Assembly (NCBI GenBank): GCA_043764015.1
Contig: JAYUKY010000114.1
Coordinates: 29,782-93,781 of the forward strand
DNA from: JANYGM01 sp043764015
GTDB lineage: Bacteria; Bacteroidota; Bacteroidia; Cytophagales; Thermonemataceae
Length of the DNA stretch: 64,000 nt
Direction: 5' to 3'
This document shows positions 1 through 7,395 of the stretch, piece after piece (position 1 is the stretch's first letter; the number at the start of each line of letters is the position of its first letter). The notes beneath the pieces are model-generated. The model was not told the DNA's origin, searched no databases, and worked only from the letters and a program-made list of their open reading frames with translations. Position numbers and translations under genes: made by a program.

Positions 1-1188
1 AACAGATGTTTTATTGTCTTTTTGATACAAATTATAAAGATAAGACGTTTCAATATTTTTCCATTCAATATACGAACTATTGGCATAAGTGCGGTTTCCT
101 TGCGCCTTAAAAAGTCCATAAAAAGTGGCATAACAACTAATCAAATTACTAAAAACTACTTCATCTTTGATATTTTCACGTTCTTTTCCACTAATAAGTG
201 CCTTTTTTGAGTCGTAAACAGAGATTTTATTATCAGATAATACAGACCACTGCACACGTGTATTAAGAGGATTGATGTTAAAAGCATCAATAATCATAGC
301 TCCATTGAGGTTTCCGCCCATAAATAAAAACTGATTTTCAACGGTTGCCTGCGCCAAATTCACATTAGTTTCGTACTTATTACTAACCATTTGAAGGTTA
401 GTAAAATGCGTTTCAGAGATGTTTACAGCATATTTTGGAAGGTTTTTGTTGCGTTTGGGAATATCAAAAGTACAATCTTGCAGAAAAAAATCAATGGCTT
501 CTCCTTTTTGTTTAAACTCAAAAAGATGTGCCTCTATGACAAATTCATCAAAAACAGACATTCTTGTATCATCTTGAACGGCAGGATTTAAGGCAAATTT
601 GCATTTATCAAATTTTACATAATCTTTTAAAGTATTTAGATGATAACGAAAACCGTGCTTAAAATCACAATTTTCAAATGCAAGAAAATTTATTTGATTG
701 CTTGAAATACGCAAAGGCATTTCAAAAATACAGTTTTTAAAAATAGCTTTTACATTTTGGCACGCTCCAATAATTACATTGCCTTTGAAAGTTATCTTGT
801 TCAAAACCAGCCACATACCTACATCAAAAGTAACGTAATCCAAAGAAATATCGTGATAAACGGTGAGCATTGGCGCATTTTCGTCAGCAAAACGCTCATC
901 CATACCTTTTCTATCTACCTTTGCATCAAAAGTTACCGTTACATTTTTCACTATAAGAAGAGCTGTTTCATCATTTATATTGGGGTGTTTGGTCGTAATA
1001 TATGTAATAAATTGCGAGAAGCTAATAGTCTGATTATTTATATCTGCTTCTTCTCTGCGTTGGATAGGCACTTTTTTTACTTCTTCTATTACGAAATCAG
1101 TGGTTTTTTGGGCATACAAACAATCATTATTTCCAATAATATTGGAAATAATGATTAGTAATAGTATTATAAATGTATTTTTTTTCAT
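1..1188 (-). CDS. Exported beta-helix/pentapeptide-like protein, 3' part missing
   Basis: This reading frame starts at an ATG at 1188 and stays open for 396 codons to the window edge, so its C-terminus lies outside. The first residues form a signal peptide that ends in a LYAQ-type cleavage site. The middle shows repeated F-x-x-C-x-F motifs (FKNCIF, FENCDF, FDKCKF, LQDCTF), the spacing expected for right-handed beta-helix or pentapeptide-like coils. The last visible part, with N-x-x-Y-A-N-S-S-Y-I-E-W, resembles the stretch that follows the helix in Bacteroidota pentapeptide-repeat proteins, some of which continue into membrane segments. It probably sits in the periplasm or at the surface. The function is unknown. 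It lies on the same strand as the MCE gene, with 73 bases between them. Confidence 0.75.
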   Translation of the reverse strand, partial: MKKNTFIILLLIIISNIIGNNDCLYAQKTTDFVIEEVKKVPIQRREEADINNQTISFSQFITYITTKHPNINDETALLIVKNVTVTFDAKVDRKGMDERFADENAPMLTVYHDISLDYVTFDVGMWLVLNKITFKGNVIIGACQNVKAIFKNCIFEMPLRISSNQINFLAFENCDFKHGFRYHLNTLKDYVKFDKCKFALNPAVQDDTRMSVFDEFVIEAHLFEFKQKGEAIDFFLQDCTFDIPKRNKNLPKYAVNISETHFTNLQMVSNKYETNVNLAQATVENQFLFMGGNLNGAMIIDAFNINPLNTRVQWSVLSDNKISVYDSKKALISGKERENIKDEVVFSNLISCYATFYGLFKAQGNRTYANSSYIEWKNIETSYLYNLYQKDNKTSV

Positions 1189-1261
1189 AATTTTGTTTTG
1201 AATTGGGATTTTATATAAAACAAAATTAACATTGATAATCAAGTAGTTATATCTCTACTAA

Positions 1262-2203
1262 TTAAAACGCAGAAATTTTTATATATCTCTTTGGGTTAAG
1301 CCTCAAATCAATGATGAGTTTATCAATATTGATAGAAAGATTATTAAGATTGTCATAAAGTGCCTTATCTTTGAGCAACGCACCTAATGAGCCTTCACCT
1401 TTATTCATTTTTTCAAGAATTTGGTCAAATTGTGCTATTGCTACATTGGCTTTATTGACTGTTTCAGAGAACCTAATAGCGTTCAAAGAGTCTGCAAAAG
1501 TGTTCATTTTACCCAAAATAGGCTTAAACCCTTTTTCAGTTTCTACAATATTGGCAGAAAGCGTATTAAGGTTAGCCAGCATTGCATCTATTTTGGCTCT
1601 ATTTTCCAAAAGTGTTGCATTGAGCGTTCCTGCGGTGGCTTCTGCGCTTAAGAGCGTACCTTTTACAGCTTTTCCCACGCCTTCAAATTCTCTCAAAAGA
1701 TTTTCTACTTGTATCATCACAGAATCAGCACGTTTGACAATGGGCGCAACCTGTGAGGTAATACTCGCTATCATATCTTTTTCAACACCCACACGCAAAG
1801 TATCTTTTGGATTATAATATTGCGTAGAAAATGTCTTAAAACGCTCTTTTGAGAGAGTTGAGTCTATTTGTAGATAAACGGCTTTTCCACCCAACAAACT
1901 AGCATTTTTGAGCATAGCATAGTTTATTTTCTTTATTTGTAGTTTTTTACTGATAGTTAAGGTTACGAGGATTTTATTGTTAAGTTCTGGCAAAAGTTCT
2001 ACTTTCGCCACACGCCCAACAGGTAACCCATTGATTAGTACAGGATTAGAGGCTTGAAGATTGTCAATATTATCATACAAAACATAGTATTTGTACTCAG
2101 AACTTAAAAAATCTGCTCCTTTCAAAAAACTCACCCCAAAATATAGCATCACCATACCTACCACCGCCATTATACCTACTTTTACCTCTTTAGAAATACG
2201 CAT
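1262..2203 (-). CDS. MlaD/MCE-domain lipid-transport protein
   Basis: A 313-residue protein with one N-terminal membrane anchor (about residues 9-27), followed by an MCE domain (about 35-115) carrying the family features V-L-I-N-G-L-P-V-G-R-V and the L-x-I-x-K-K stretch. A long helical region (150-290) follows. MCE proteins form hexameric rings in the periplasm and carry phospholipids between inner and outer membranes. The MlaE permease and MlaF ATPase that normally work with it are not in the window. The gene follows a small unknown gene by 21 bases on the same strand, so they are probably co-transcribed. The family call is firm; the transported lipid is inferred from the family. Confidence 0.88.
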   Translation of the reverse strand: MRISKEVKVGIMAVVGMVMLYFGVSFLKGADFLSSEYKYYVLYDNIDNLQASNPVLINGLPVGRVAKVELLPELNNKILVTLTISKKLQIKKINYAMLKNASLLGGKAVYLQIDSTLSKERFKTFSTQYYNPKDTLRVGVEKDMIASITSQVAPIVKRADSVMIQVENLLREFEGVGKAVKGTLLSAEATAGTLNATLLENRAKIDAMLANLNTLSANIVETEKGFKPILGKMNTFADSLNAIRFSETVNKANVAIAQFDQILEKMNKGEGSLGALLKDKALYDNLNNLSINIDKLIIDLRLNPKRYIKISAF

Positions 2204-2224
2204 TTGCTTTTTTTTATTTTTTAA

Positions 2225-2518
2225 TTAAATCTTAGAAATTGCTTTTAGGACAGTTCTATAATCTTTTTCAAGTTGTTTTTCTTCTCCTTTTTGATATTTA
2301 ATGTTCAAATTTAGGCTATCCAACATAAATTCTAGCATATTTTCAGAAAGAATAATACTTGTAATGGCTGATGTCTTAAAAAGCACATTGGTTACTCCAG
2401 AGCTACTAAGTGATATTTTCTTTTTGAGTGAAATACGCACCCACGAGCCTTTTTCTACAGTTCTTGTCCTAGAAATAAATTTGTCAATGTCTTTTCTGAA
2501 AAATGATATATCACGCAC
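2225..2518 (-). CDS. Small conserved-looking protein of unknown function
   Basis: A 97-residue reading frame that begins with GTG at 2518; an in-frame TAA lies only 15 bases upstream, so no longer form starts at a common codon. The protein is charged at both ends, with a Ser/Thr-rich beta-like centre (about 30-60) and a Lys/Glu-rich helix at the C-terminus. No signal peptide or membrane segment is visible. I recognise no family. Its position 21 bases before the MCE gene on the same strand suggests a shared transcript, possibly with murG further upstream. It is a credible gene because of that tight spacing, but function cannot be given. Confidence 0.6.
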   Translation of the reverse strand: MRDISFFRKDIDKFISRTRTVEKGSWVRISLKKKISLSSSGVTNVLFKTSAITSIILSENMLEFMLDSLNLNIKYQKGEEKQLEKDYRTVLKAISKI

Positions 2519-2581
2519 TTGAGTAAAAATTTATGTTTGATTGATGTTAAAAAACTTTCACAAAGATAAAAAAAATATTTA

Positions 2582-2696
2582 AGTAATTGTGAATTTTAAA
2601 TTGTGAATTGTGAATGAATACAAAATTTAGATTTTAAAGCAAAACTGCAAAATTTCTATTTCTCGTAATTGATAATTCGTAATTCGTAATTGAATT
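2582..2696. repeat. Degenerate tandem words between murG and the 97-aa gene
   Basis: Two clusters of short words: GTGAATT-type units around 2590-2612 and CGTAATT-type units around 2664-2692. No gene is visible here. Confidence 0.7.
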
Positions 2697-3797
2697 TTAC
2701 CCAATAATTTTCAAAATCTGCGTTACAATCTCTTGTGCAGCATTTGGTTTGGCAAGTTTTACAATATTTTGAGAAAGTTTTTCTTGCAAAACGCTGTCAG
2801 AAAGCAAATCAATGGCATCTCCTATCAAAAAATCTTTTGCATACACATCAGCTACCAAAAGTGCCGCATTATTATTGACCAAAGCCATAGCATTTTTAGT
2901 TTGATGGTCTTCAGAAACATTGGGTGAAGGTATCAAAATAGCAGGTTTTGCCACCAAACAAAGTTCAGAAATAGACAACGCCCCCGCCCTAGAAAGTACA
3001 ATATCAGCAGCAGCATACGCCAAATCCATTACATTTATAAATTCAAAAACCTTAATATTTGGATAGTTTTCAACGGCTTTTATAGCTTTTTCGTAATAAG
3101 TTTTGCCCGTTTGCCAAATTACTTGTATATTATTCTCTGTGAGCCTATTAAGTCCTAATTCTATACTTTCGTTGATAGTTCTTGCACCCAAACTTCCTCC
3201 AATAACGAGAATAGTTTTCTTGTTTTTATCTAATCCAAAATGTTCTTGTGCTTGTTTTCTTTTACTAAAAATATCCAAGATATCACTTCTGACAGGGTTT
3301 CCTGTGAAAATAAGTTTATCTTTCGGAAAAAAATTATCCATTGCAGGATACGCCACACAGATTTTTTTAGCACTTCTTGACAGCCATTTATTGGTCAGCC
3401 CAGCATAAGAATTTTGTTCTTGTATAAGTGTAGGCACATTCATACGTGCAGCCGCAAACAAAAGTGGTCCACTGGCATAACCACCCACACCAACAGCAAT
3501 ATCAGGCTTAAAATCCTTAATAATTTTGCGTGCTGCCGTCAAACTTTTGAATAATTTGAAAGGAAACAATAAATTTGCCCTTGTATGCGTAAGAGAGAGA
3601 GAGCGTTGTATGCCTGCAATGTCCAAACCAATAATTTTGTAGCCTGCTTGTGGTACTTTTTGCATTTCCATACGGTTGTTTGCGCCTACAAACAATATTT
3701 CTGGATTATCAAGTGTGTTTTTGAGTTGGTTAGCAATGGCAATGGCAGGATAAATATGTCCTCCTGTGCCTCCTCCGCTAATAATAATACGTTTCAT
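2697..3797 (-). CDS. murG: UDP-GlcNAc:lipid I GlcNAc transferase MurG
   Basis: A 366-residue GT28 glycosyltransferase. MurG adds GlcNAc from UDP-GlcNAc to lipid I on the cytoplasmic face of the inner membrane, making lipid II, the peptidoglycan precursor. The first G-loop GGGTGGHIYPA lies at residues 8-18, a second glycine-rich loop GGSLGARTIN near 200, and the UDP-GlcNAc-binding stretch SRAGALSISEL in the C-terminal half, followed by PSPNVSEDHQ. Length matches the family. MurF lies about 2 kb upstream on the same strand, but genes between them are unrelated, so the usual mur/fts cluster is dispersed here. Confidence 0.97.
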   Translation of the reverse strand: MKRIIISGGGTGGHIYPAIAIANQLKNTLDNPEILFVGANNRMEMQKVPQAGYKIIGLDIAGIQRSLSLTHTRANLLFPFKLFKSLTAARKIIKDFKPDIAVGVGGYASGPLLFAAARMNVPTLIQEQNSYAGLTNKWLSRSAKKICVAYPAMDNFFPKDKLIFTGNPVRSDILDIFSKRKQAQEHFGLDKNKKTILVIGGSLGARTINESIELGLNRLTENNIQVIWQTGKTYYEKAIKAVENYPNIKVFEFINVMDLAYAAADIVLSRAGALSISELCLVAKPAILIPSPNVSEDHQTKNAMALVNNNAALLVADVYAKDFLIGDAIDLLSDSVLQEKLSQNIVKLAKPNAAQEIVTQILKIIG

Positions 3798-3802
3798 TTT
3801 AA

Positions 3803-3889
3803 ATTGTGAATTATGAATTGTGAATTGTGAATTATTATTTGTCGTTATTGTATTTTAATTTACAATTCACAATTCATAATTCACAATTC
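3803..3889. repeat. Long palindrome of tandem GTGAATT/TCACAAT words
   Basis: About 30 bases of GTGAATT/ATGAATT units (3803-3832) are followed after a spacer by the reverse complement (3857-3889), so the gap between murG and the RluA-type gene could fold into a long hairpin. It may act as a terminator, but there is no typical T-run. Confidence 0.65.
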
Positions 3890-4615
3890 TTATACAAATT
3901 TCTCTAATTGCTTGACAAGTATAGAAAAATCTTTTGGATAAGGAGCTTCAACAGCAATTTCTTTTTCGTTCATATCCAAAAAAACTATCTTTTGAGCGTG
4001 CAAAGCAACTCTATGCGTGATTGGCTGTTCTTCTGTATCTTTTTTAAGATGAAATTTTTTCTTAAAGGTAGATAAGAAAATATGTTGTCCGCCATAGCTT
4101 TCATCTCCTGCAATGGGCGCACTCAAACACGCCAAATGTATGCGTATTTGATGCATACGTCCTGTGTGAGGTTTGCACTCTACAAGCGTATGTTCTTTGA
4201 AGATTTTTATGGTGTTGAAAGTCGTCAGGGCAAGTTTTCCTTCTTTTTTGGAGATAGTTACAAGTCCTTTTTTAGAGAGTTTTAGGATAGGTAAATCCAC
4301 TATTGTTTCCTTAAAATCACGTTGTCCTTTGGCTAATGCGTGATAAACTTTGGTTACTTTTCGTTTCTGAAAAAGCAGCGTAAGATGCTTGTAAGCATCA
4401 TTATGCTTAGAAATAACCATTACGCCAGACGTTTCTTTATCTAGGCGGTGACAAGCCTGTGCCGCAGGGCAATAACTACGTGCCATAGACAAGATACTGA
4501 TACTCGTTTTTGTAGCGTGGCGTTCGCTCAAAGTAGAAACAAAGGGCGGTTTGTTGATAAGAATATAATTGTCATCTTCATATAAGATGAGGTCTTTAAA
4601 ACTGTTTTTTGACAT
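3890..4615 (-). CDS. RluA-family RNA pseudouridine synthase
   Basis: A 241-residue enzyme counted from the ATG at 4615 (MSKNSF); the frame is open upstream to 4657, but those residues show no conservation signal. The catalytic motif HRLDKETSG holds the aspartate that attacks uridine. The later motif HTGRMHQIRIH is the RluA-type RNA-binding signature. Such enzymes isomerise uridine to pseudouridine in 23S rRNA or tRNA. There is no S4 domain at the N-terminus, which fits short RluA-like members. The exact target nucleotide cannot be told from the sequence. It stands alone between repeat-rich gaps. Confidence 0.93.
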   Translation of the reverse strand: MSKNSFKDLILYEDDNYILINKPPFVSTLSERHATKTSISILSMARSYCPAAQACHRLDKETSGVMVISKHNDAYKHLTLLFQKRKVTKVYHALAKGQRDFKETIVDLPILKLSKKGLVTISKKEGKLALTTFNTIKIFKEHTLVECKPHTGRMHQIRIHLACLSAPIAGDESYGGQHIFLSTFKKKFHLKKDTEEQPITHRVALHAQKIVFLDMNEKEIAVEAPYPKDFSILVKQLEKFV

Positions 4616-4700
4616 TATTTTTGTTATTTCACTTAAAAAAACAAACTTCGTAAACAAGACTCGTGAACGTAATTCGTAATTGATAATTCGTAATTGACTA

Positions 4701-4970
4701 TTATTTTATTTCTTCAAAATCAACAAAATCATCATCATTTTGGATATTATTATTTTTCTTTTTTTGTTGATTATTGGGAATATCAAAAGAAAATTCTCCC
4801 TGTTGATAAGTATTTGTATTTCGTGTATTATCTGCTTGATTTTGCATTTGTTGTGCAAACTTTTGTGCATTTTTTTCCATTTTCTTCACCAAAAACTTCA
4901 TCAAAAACATAAAAATCCACTTTCTAAATACATAAATCAATACTAAAACTAAAAAAATCCATTTCCACAT
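4701..4970 (-). CDS. DUF4834-like small membrane protein
   Basis: An 89-residue protein with a hydrophobic, aromatic N-terminal membrane segment (about residues 3-28, W-K-W-I-F start), then a basic helix (30-40), a Gln/Asn-rich linker and an acidic tail D-D-D-F-V-D-F-E-E. This layout matches the Bacteroidota DUF4834 family from memory; I cannot search for it. No function is established that I know of. The acidic tail would face the cytoplasm or periplasm and could bind a partner. It lies between the RluA-type gene and the frr promoter and is transcribed away from frr. Confidence 0.65.
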   Translation of the reverse strand: MWKWIFLVLVLIYVFRKWIFMFLMKFLVKKMEKNAQKFAQQMQNQADNTRNTNTYQQGEFSFDIPNNQQKKKNNNIQNDDDFVDFEEIK

Positions 4971-5138
4971 AAAAAAATTGTTTTAAGTGTATTTTTAAAC
5001 TTGCGCAAAGATACGAAAAATAGTATTAAGTAATTAGGATTTTAGAATTTTTTAAGATTTTGGATTTTGGATTCCTCTTTATAACTTTTTAGAAGATTAC
5101 CAACGCTACACTCGCCACAAAGTCATTCTTAATTGTTT

Positions 5139-5169
5139 TTTGCTTTTTTTGAAATAAATAGTAAATTTG
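5139..5169 (+). promoter_or_regulatory. Bacteroidota-type promoter of frr
   Basis: TTTG at 5139-5142, 19 bases, then TAAATTTG at 5162-5169. This matches the group's -33/-7 consensus and lies about 72 bases before the frr start. Confidence 0.75.
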
Positions 5170-5241
5170 CATTTATTAGGTTAAAAGAAGTGTATTGTAT
5201 TCACTCACAATTCATAAAATCACATTTCACAACTCAAAACA

Positions 5242-5805
5242 ATGGAAGAAGAAATTAAGATGTTTTTAGATGAAGCTAAGGCTTTAATGCAAAAATCTAT
5301 AGAACACACAAGCAACGAATTTGGCAAAATACGTGCAGGAAAAGCTAGTGCAGCAATGCTTGAAGGCTTATTTGTTAATTATTATGGCTCTCAAACGCCT
5401 ATCAGCAATGTGGCAACTATCAACACGCCAGATGCTCGTACACTTACCATAAAACCGTTTGAAAGAACACTGATTGGTGAAATAGAAAAAACCATCAAAA
5501 ATAGTGATTTGGGCATAAATCCACAAAATAATGGCGAACAAATTATTTTGACAGTTCCGCCACTTACAGAAGAACGCCGTAAAAATCTTGTAAAACAAGT
5601 GAAACAAGAAGCTGAAAACGGCAAAATAAGCATCAGAAACGTAAGAAAAGACATCAATGAATCTCTGAAAAAACTTCAAAAAGAAGGTGCAGCAGAAGAT
5701 GCCATCAAAGGGGCAGAAGACGAGGTACAAAAATATACCAACGGTTTTATCTCCAAAATAGACGAGCTAGCCAACCACAAAGAAGCAGAACTTTTGAAAG
5801 TGTAA
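5242..5805 (+). CDS. frr: Ribosome recycling factor
   Basis: A 187-residue protein of the usual RRF length. Together with EF-G it splits post-termination ribosomes in the cytoplasm. The conserved early stretch FGKIRAGKAS, the V-x-Y-Y-G-S-Q-T-P-(I/L) strand, the T-I-x-P-F and the P-P-L-T-E-E-R-R-K motif are all present, and the C-terminal helix starts near residue 105. The start at 5242 fits the family length and a promoter 72 bases upstream. In many bacteria frr follows pyrH; here no pyrH is adjacent, so it is a single-gene unit closed by a palindrome. Confidence 0.97.
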   Translation: MEEEIKMFLDEAKALMQKSIEHTSNEFGKIRAGKASAAMLEGLFVNYYGSQTPISNVATINTPDARTLTIKPFERTLIGEIEKTIKNSDLGINPQNNGEQIILTVPPLTEERRKNLVKQVKQEAENGKISIRNVRKDINESLKKLQKEGAAEDAIKGAEDEVQKYTNGFISKIDELANHKEAELLKV

Positions 5806-5811
5806 TCATAT

Positions 5812-5844
5812 AACTTTTGGAGGGTTTTAAACCCTCCAAAAGTT
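5812..5844. terminator. Perfect 16-bp-arm palindrome between frr and murF
   Basis: AACTTTTGGAGGGTTT, one central base, then its exact reverse complement. It lies 7 bases after the frr stop and 23 before the end of the convergent murF, so it can end both transcripts. Its AACT...AGTT ends are shared with palindromes at 10012, 50404 and 59927. Confidence 0.75.
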
Positions 5845-5866
5845 TGGTTATCAAGATTTTAACTAA

Positions 5867-7228
5867 TCAAATAAATTCTGTTACTGTTTCCAGCTTCACG
5901 CCTCGTGAGCCTTTGACCAAAAAAGCCATATTTTCAAAATTTTTGTCTTGCAACCAATTATGTAAAGAAAATTTATCAGAAAAATAATAAGCATTTGGGT
6001 TGCTTAGGAGTGCTTTTTTAATCATTTCTCCATAAAAAACAACTACATCAAAGCCTTTTTCTGCCACGAGTTTGCCTAAATTTTCGTGTTCTATGTCCGT
6101 ATAAACGCCCAATTCGTACATATCACCCAAAATAACCGCTTTTTTTGGATAATTTAGCTCTGCAAAATTATTGATAGCCTGCTTCATTGAACTAGGATTT
6201 GCATTATACGCATCTAAAATAATAGTTTTGTTATTATCTTTTTGGATAATTTGTGAACGGTTGTTACTTGGCACGTATTGCATCAAAGTAGTAGCAATTT
6301 TTTCATTAGAAACTCCAAAAAAACTACCAATACAAGCTGCAGTAGCAATATTATTAAAATTATATTTGCCTATAATTTGTGTTTTGATAGGCTGAATTTC
6401 ATTAGTAATAACATTGAAAATTTCACCAAAAACAACACTCAAAAACGGATTATTTTCTGTAATTTCCGCCTGAAAATGGTCGTTTTTTTGAGGATATGTA
6501 ATGATATTTTTGAGTTGCTTTTTTGTAGCAATTTCTAATAAATCATCTTCTAAAGTATTAACAAAAACTGTTCCATTATTGATGTGAAGATAGTCATAAA
6601 GCTCTGCATTGGCATTTTTTACGCCTTCAATGCTTCCAAAACCTTCCAAATGATCAAGACCGTTGTTGGTGATTACGCCAAAATCTGGTTGCGCAATCTG
6701 GCAAAGTTGCATAGTTTCTTGAGCGTGATTTGCACCCATTTCTATCACCGCCATTTGCGTATTATTGCTAATTTTGAGCAAAGTAAGTGGCACGCCAATA
6801 TGATTATTGAGGTTTCCTTCTGTACAAGTAGTTTTATATTGTTGCGTTAGAATAAGCGTCAAAAGTTCTTTTGTGGTTGTTTTGCCATTTGAGCCACAAA
6901 CCGCAATGACTTTCAAATTATTTTCTATGCCTAAAGTGCGTCTGTGATGCGTAGCAAGGCTTTGTAAAGTCTGCAAAACGTCATCAACCAAAATAAAACG
7001 CTCATCTAGTTGGTGAGCAAATTTAGCATCATTTTTGTCCAAATCTTCTTTCAACAAAATATTTTCATCAATAATTACATATTTTGCGCCTTTGTTGAGT
7101 GCCTCTTCTGCAAAAAGATTTCCATTAAAATTAGTGCCTTTCAAGGCAAAAAACAAAGAATTTGGAGTTATTTTTCTTGTATCTGTTGATATTATGGGAA
7201 ATTGTACGTATTTTTGATATAAATCCAT
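5867..7228 (-). CDS. murF: UDP-MurNAc-tripeptide D-Ala-D-Ala ligase MurF
   Basis: A 453-residue Mur ligase that joins D-Ala-D-Ala to UDP-MurNAc-tripeptide using ATP, the last cytoplasmic step of the peptidoglycan nucleotide precursor. The N-terminal substrate domain (about 1-95) is followed by the P-loop GSNGKTTTK at 112-120, the E-M-G-A-N-H motif near 188, and N-N-R-S-Q, D-A-Y-N-A-N-P-S in the C-terminal half. Length is normal. It is the only gene in its unit, read towards frr. Short repeats (GTGTGAG type) sit directly upstream of the start. Confidence 0.96.
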   Translation of the reverse strand: MDLYQKYVQFPIISTDTRKITPNSLFFALKGTNFNGNLFAEEALNKGAKYVIIDENILLKEDLDKNDAKFAHQLDERFILVDDVLQTLQSLATHHRRTLGIENNLKVIAVCGSNGKTTTKELLTLILTQQYKTTCTEGNLNNHIGVPLTLLKISNNTQMAVIEMGANHAQETMQLCQIAQPDFGVITNNGLDHLEGFGSIEGVKNANAELYDYLHINNGTVFVNTLEDDLLEIATKKQLKNIITYPQKNDHFQAEITENNPFLSVVFGEIFNVITNEIQPIKTQIIGKYNFNNIATAACIGSFFGVSNEKIATTLMQYVPSNNRSQIIQKDNNKTIILDAYNANPSSMKQAINNFAELNYPKKAVILGDMYELGVYTDIEHENLGKLVAEKGFDVVVFYGEMIKKALLSNPNAYYFSDKFSLHNWLQDKNFENMAFLVKGSRGVKLETVTEFI

Positions 7229-7234
7229 CTTTTT

Positions 7235-7273
7235 GAGGTGTGAGGTGTGAGGTGTGAAGTGTGAAGTGTGAGG
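7235..7273. repeat. GAGGTGT tandem repeat upstream of murF
   Basis: Five to six copies of a 7-base unit, GAGGTGT or GAAGTGT, directly upstream of the murF start. A second run of CGTAATT-type words lies at 7352-7385. Confidence 0.8.
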
Positions 7274-7395
7274 TATTTCTTAATACCAAATACACAAAAT
7301 CTATTCTTTAAAACAAATTTATTATTATTATAGTTGATAATCAACACAATAAACCGTAATTCGTAATTGATAATTCGTAATTGACTAACTTTTTT

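Noticed and set aside
757..1158. 133-codon frame on the plus strand
   Set aside because: It runs opposite to the exported beta-helix gene, which has a signal peptide and repeat motifs; the plus frame shows neither.
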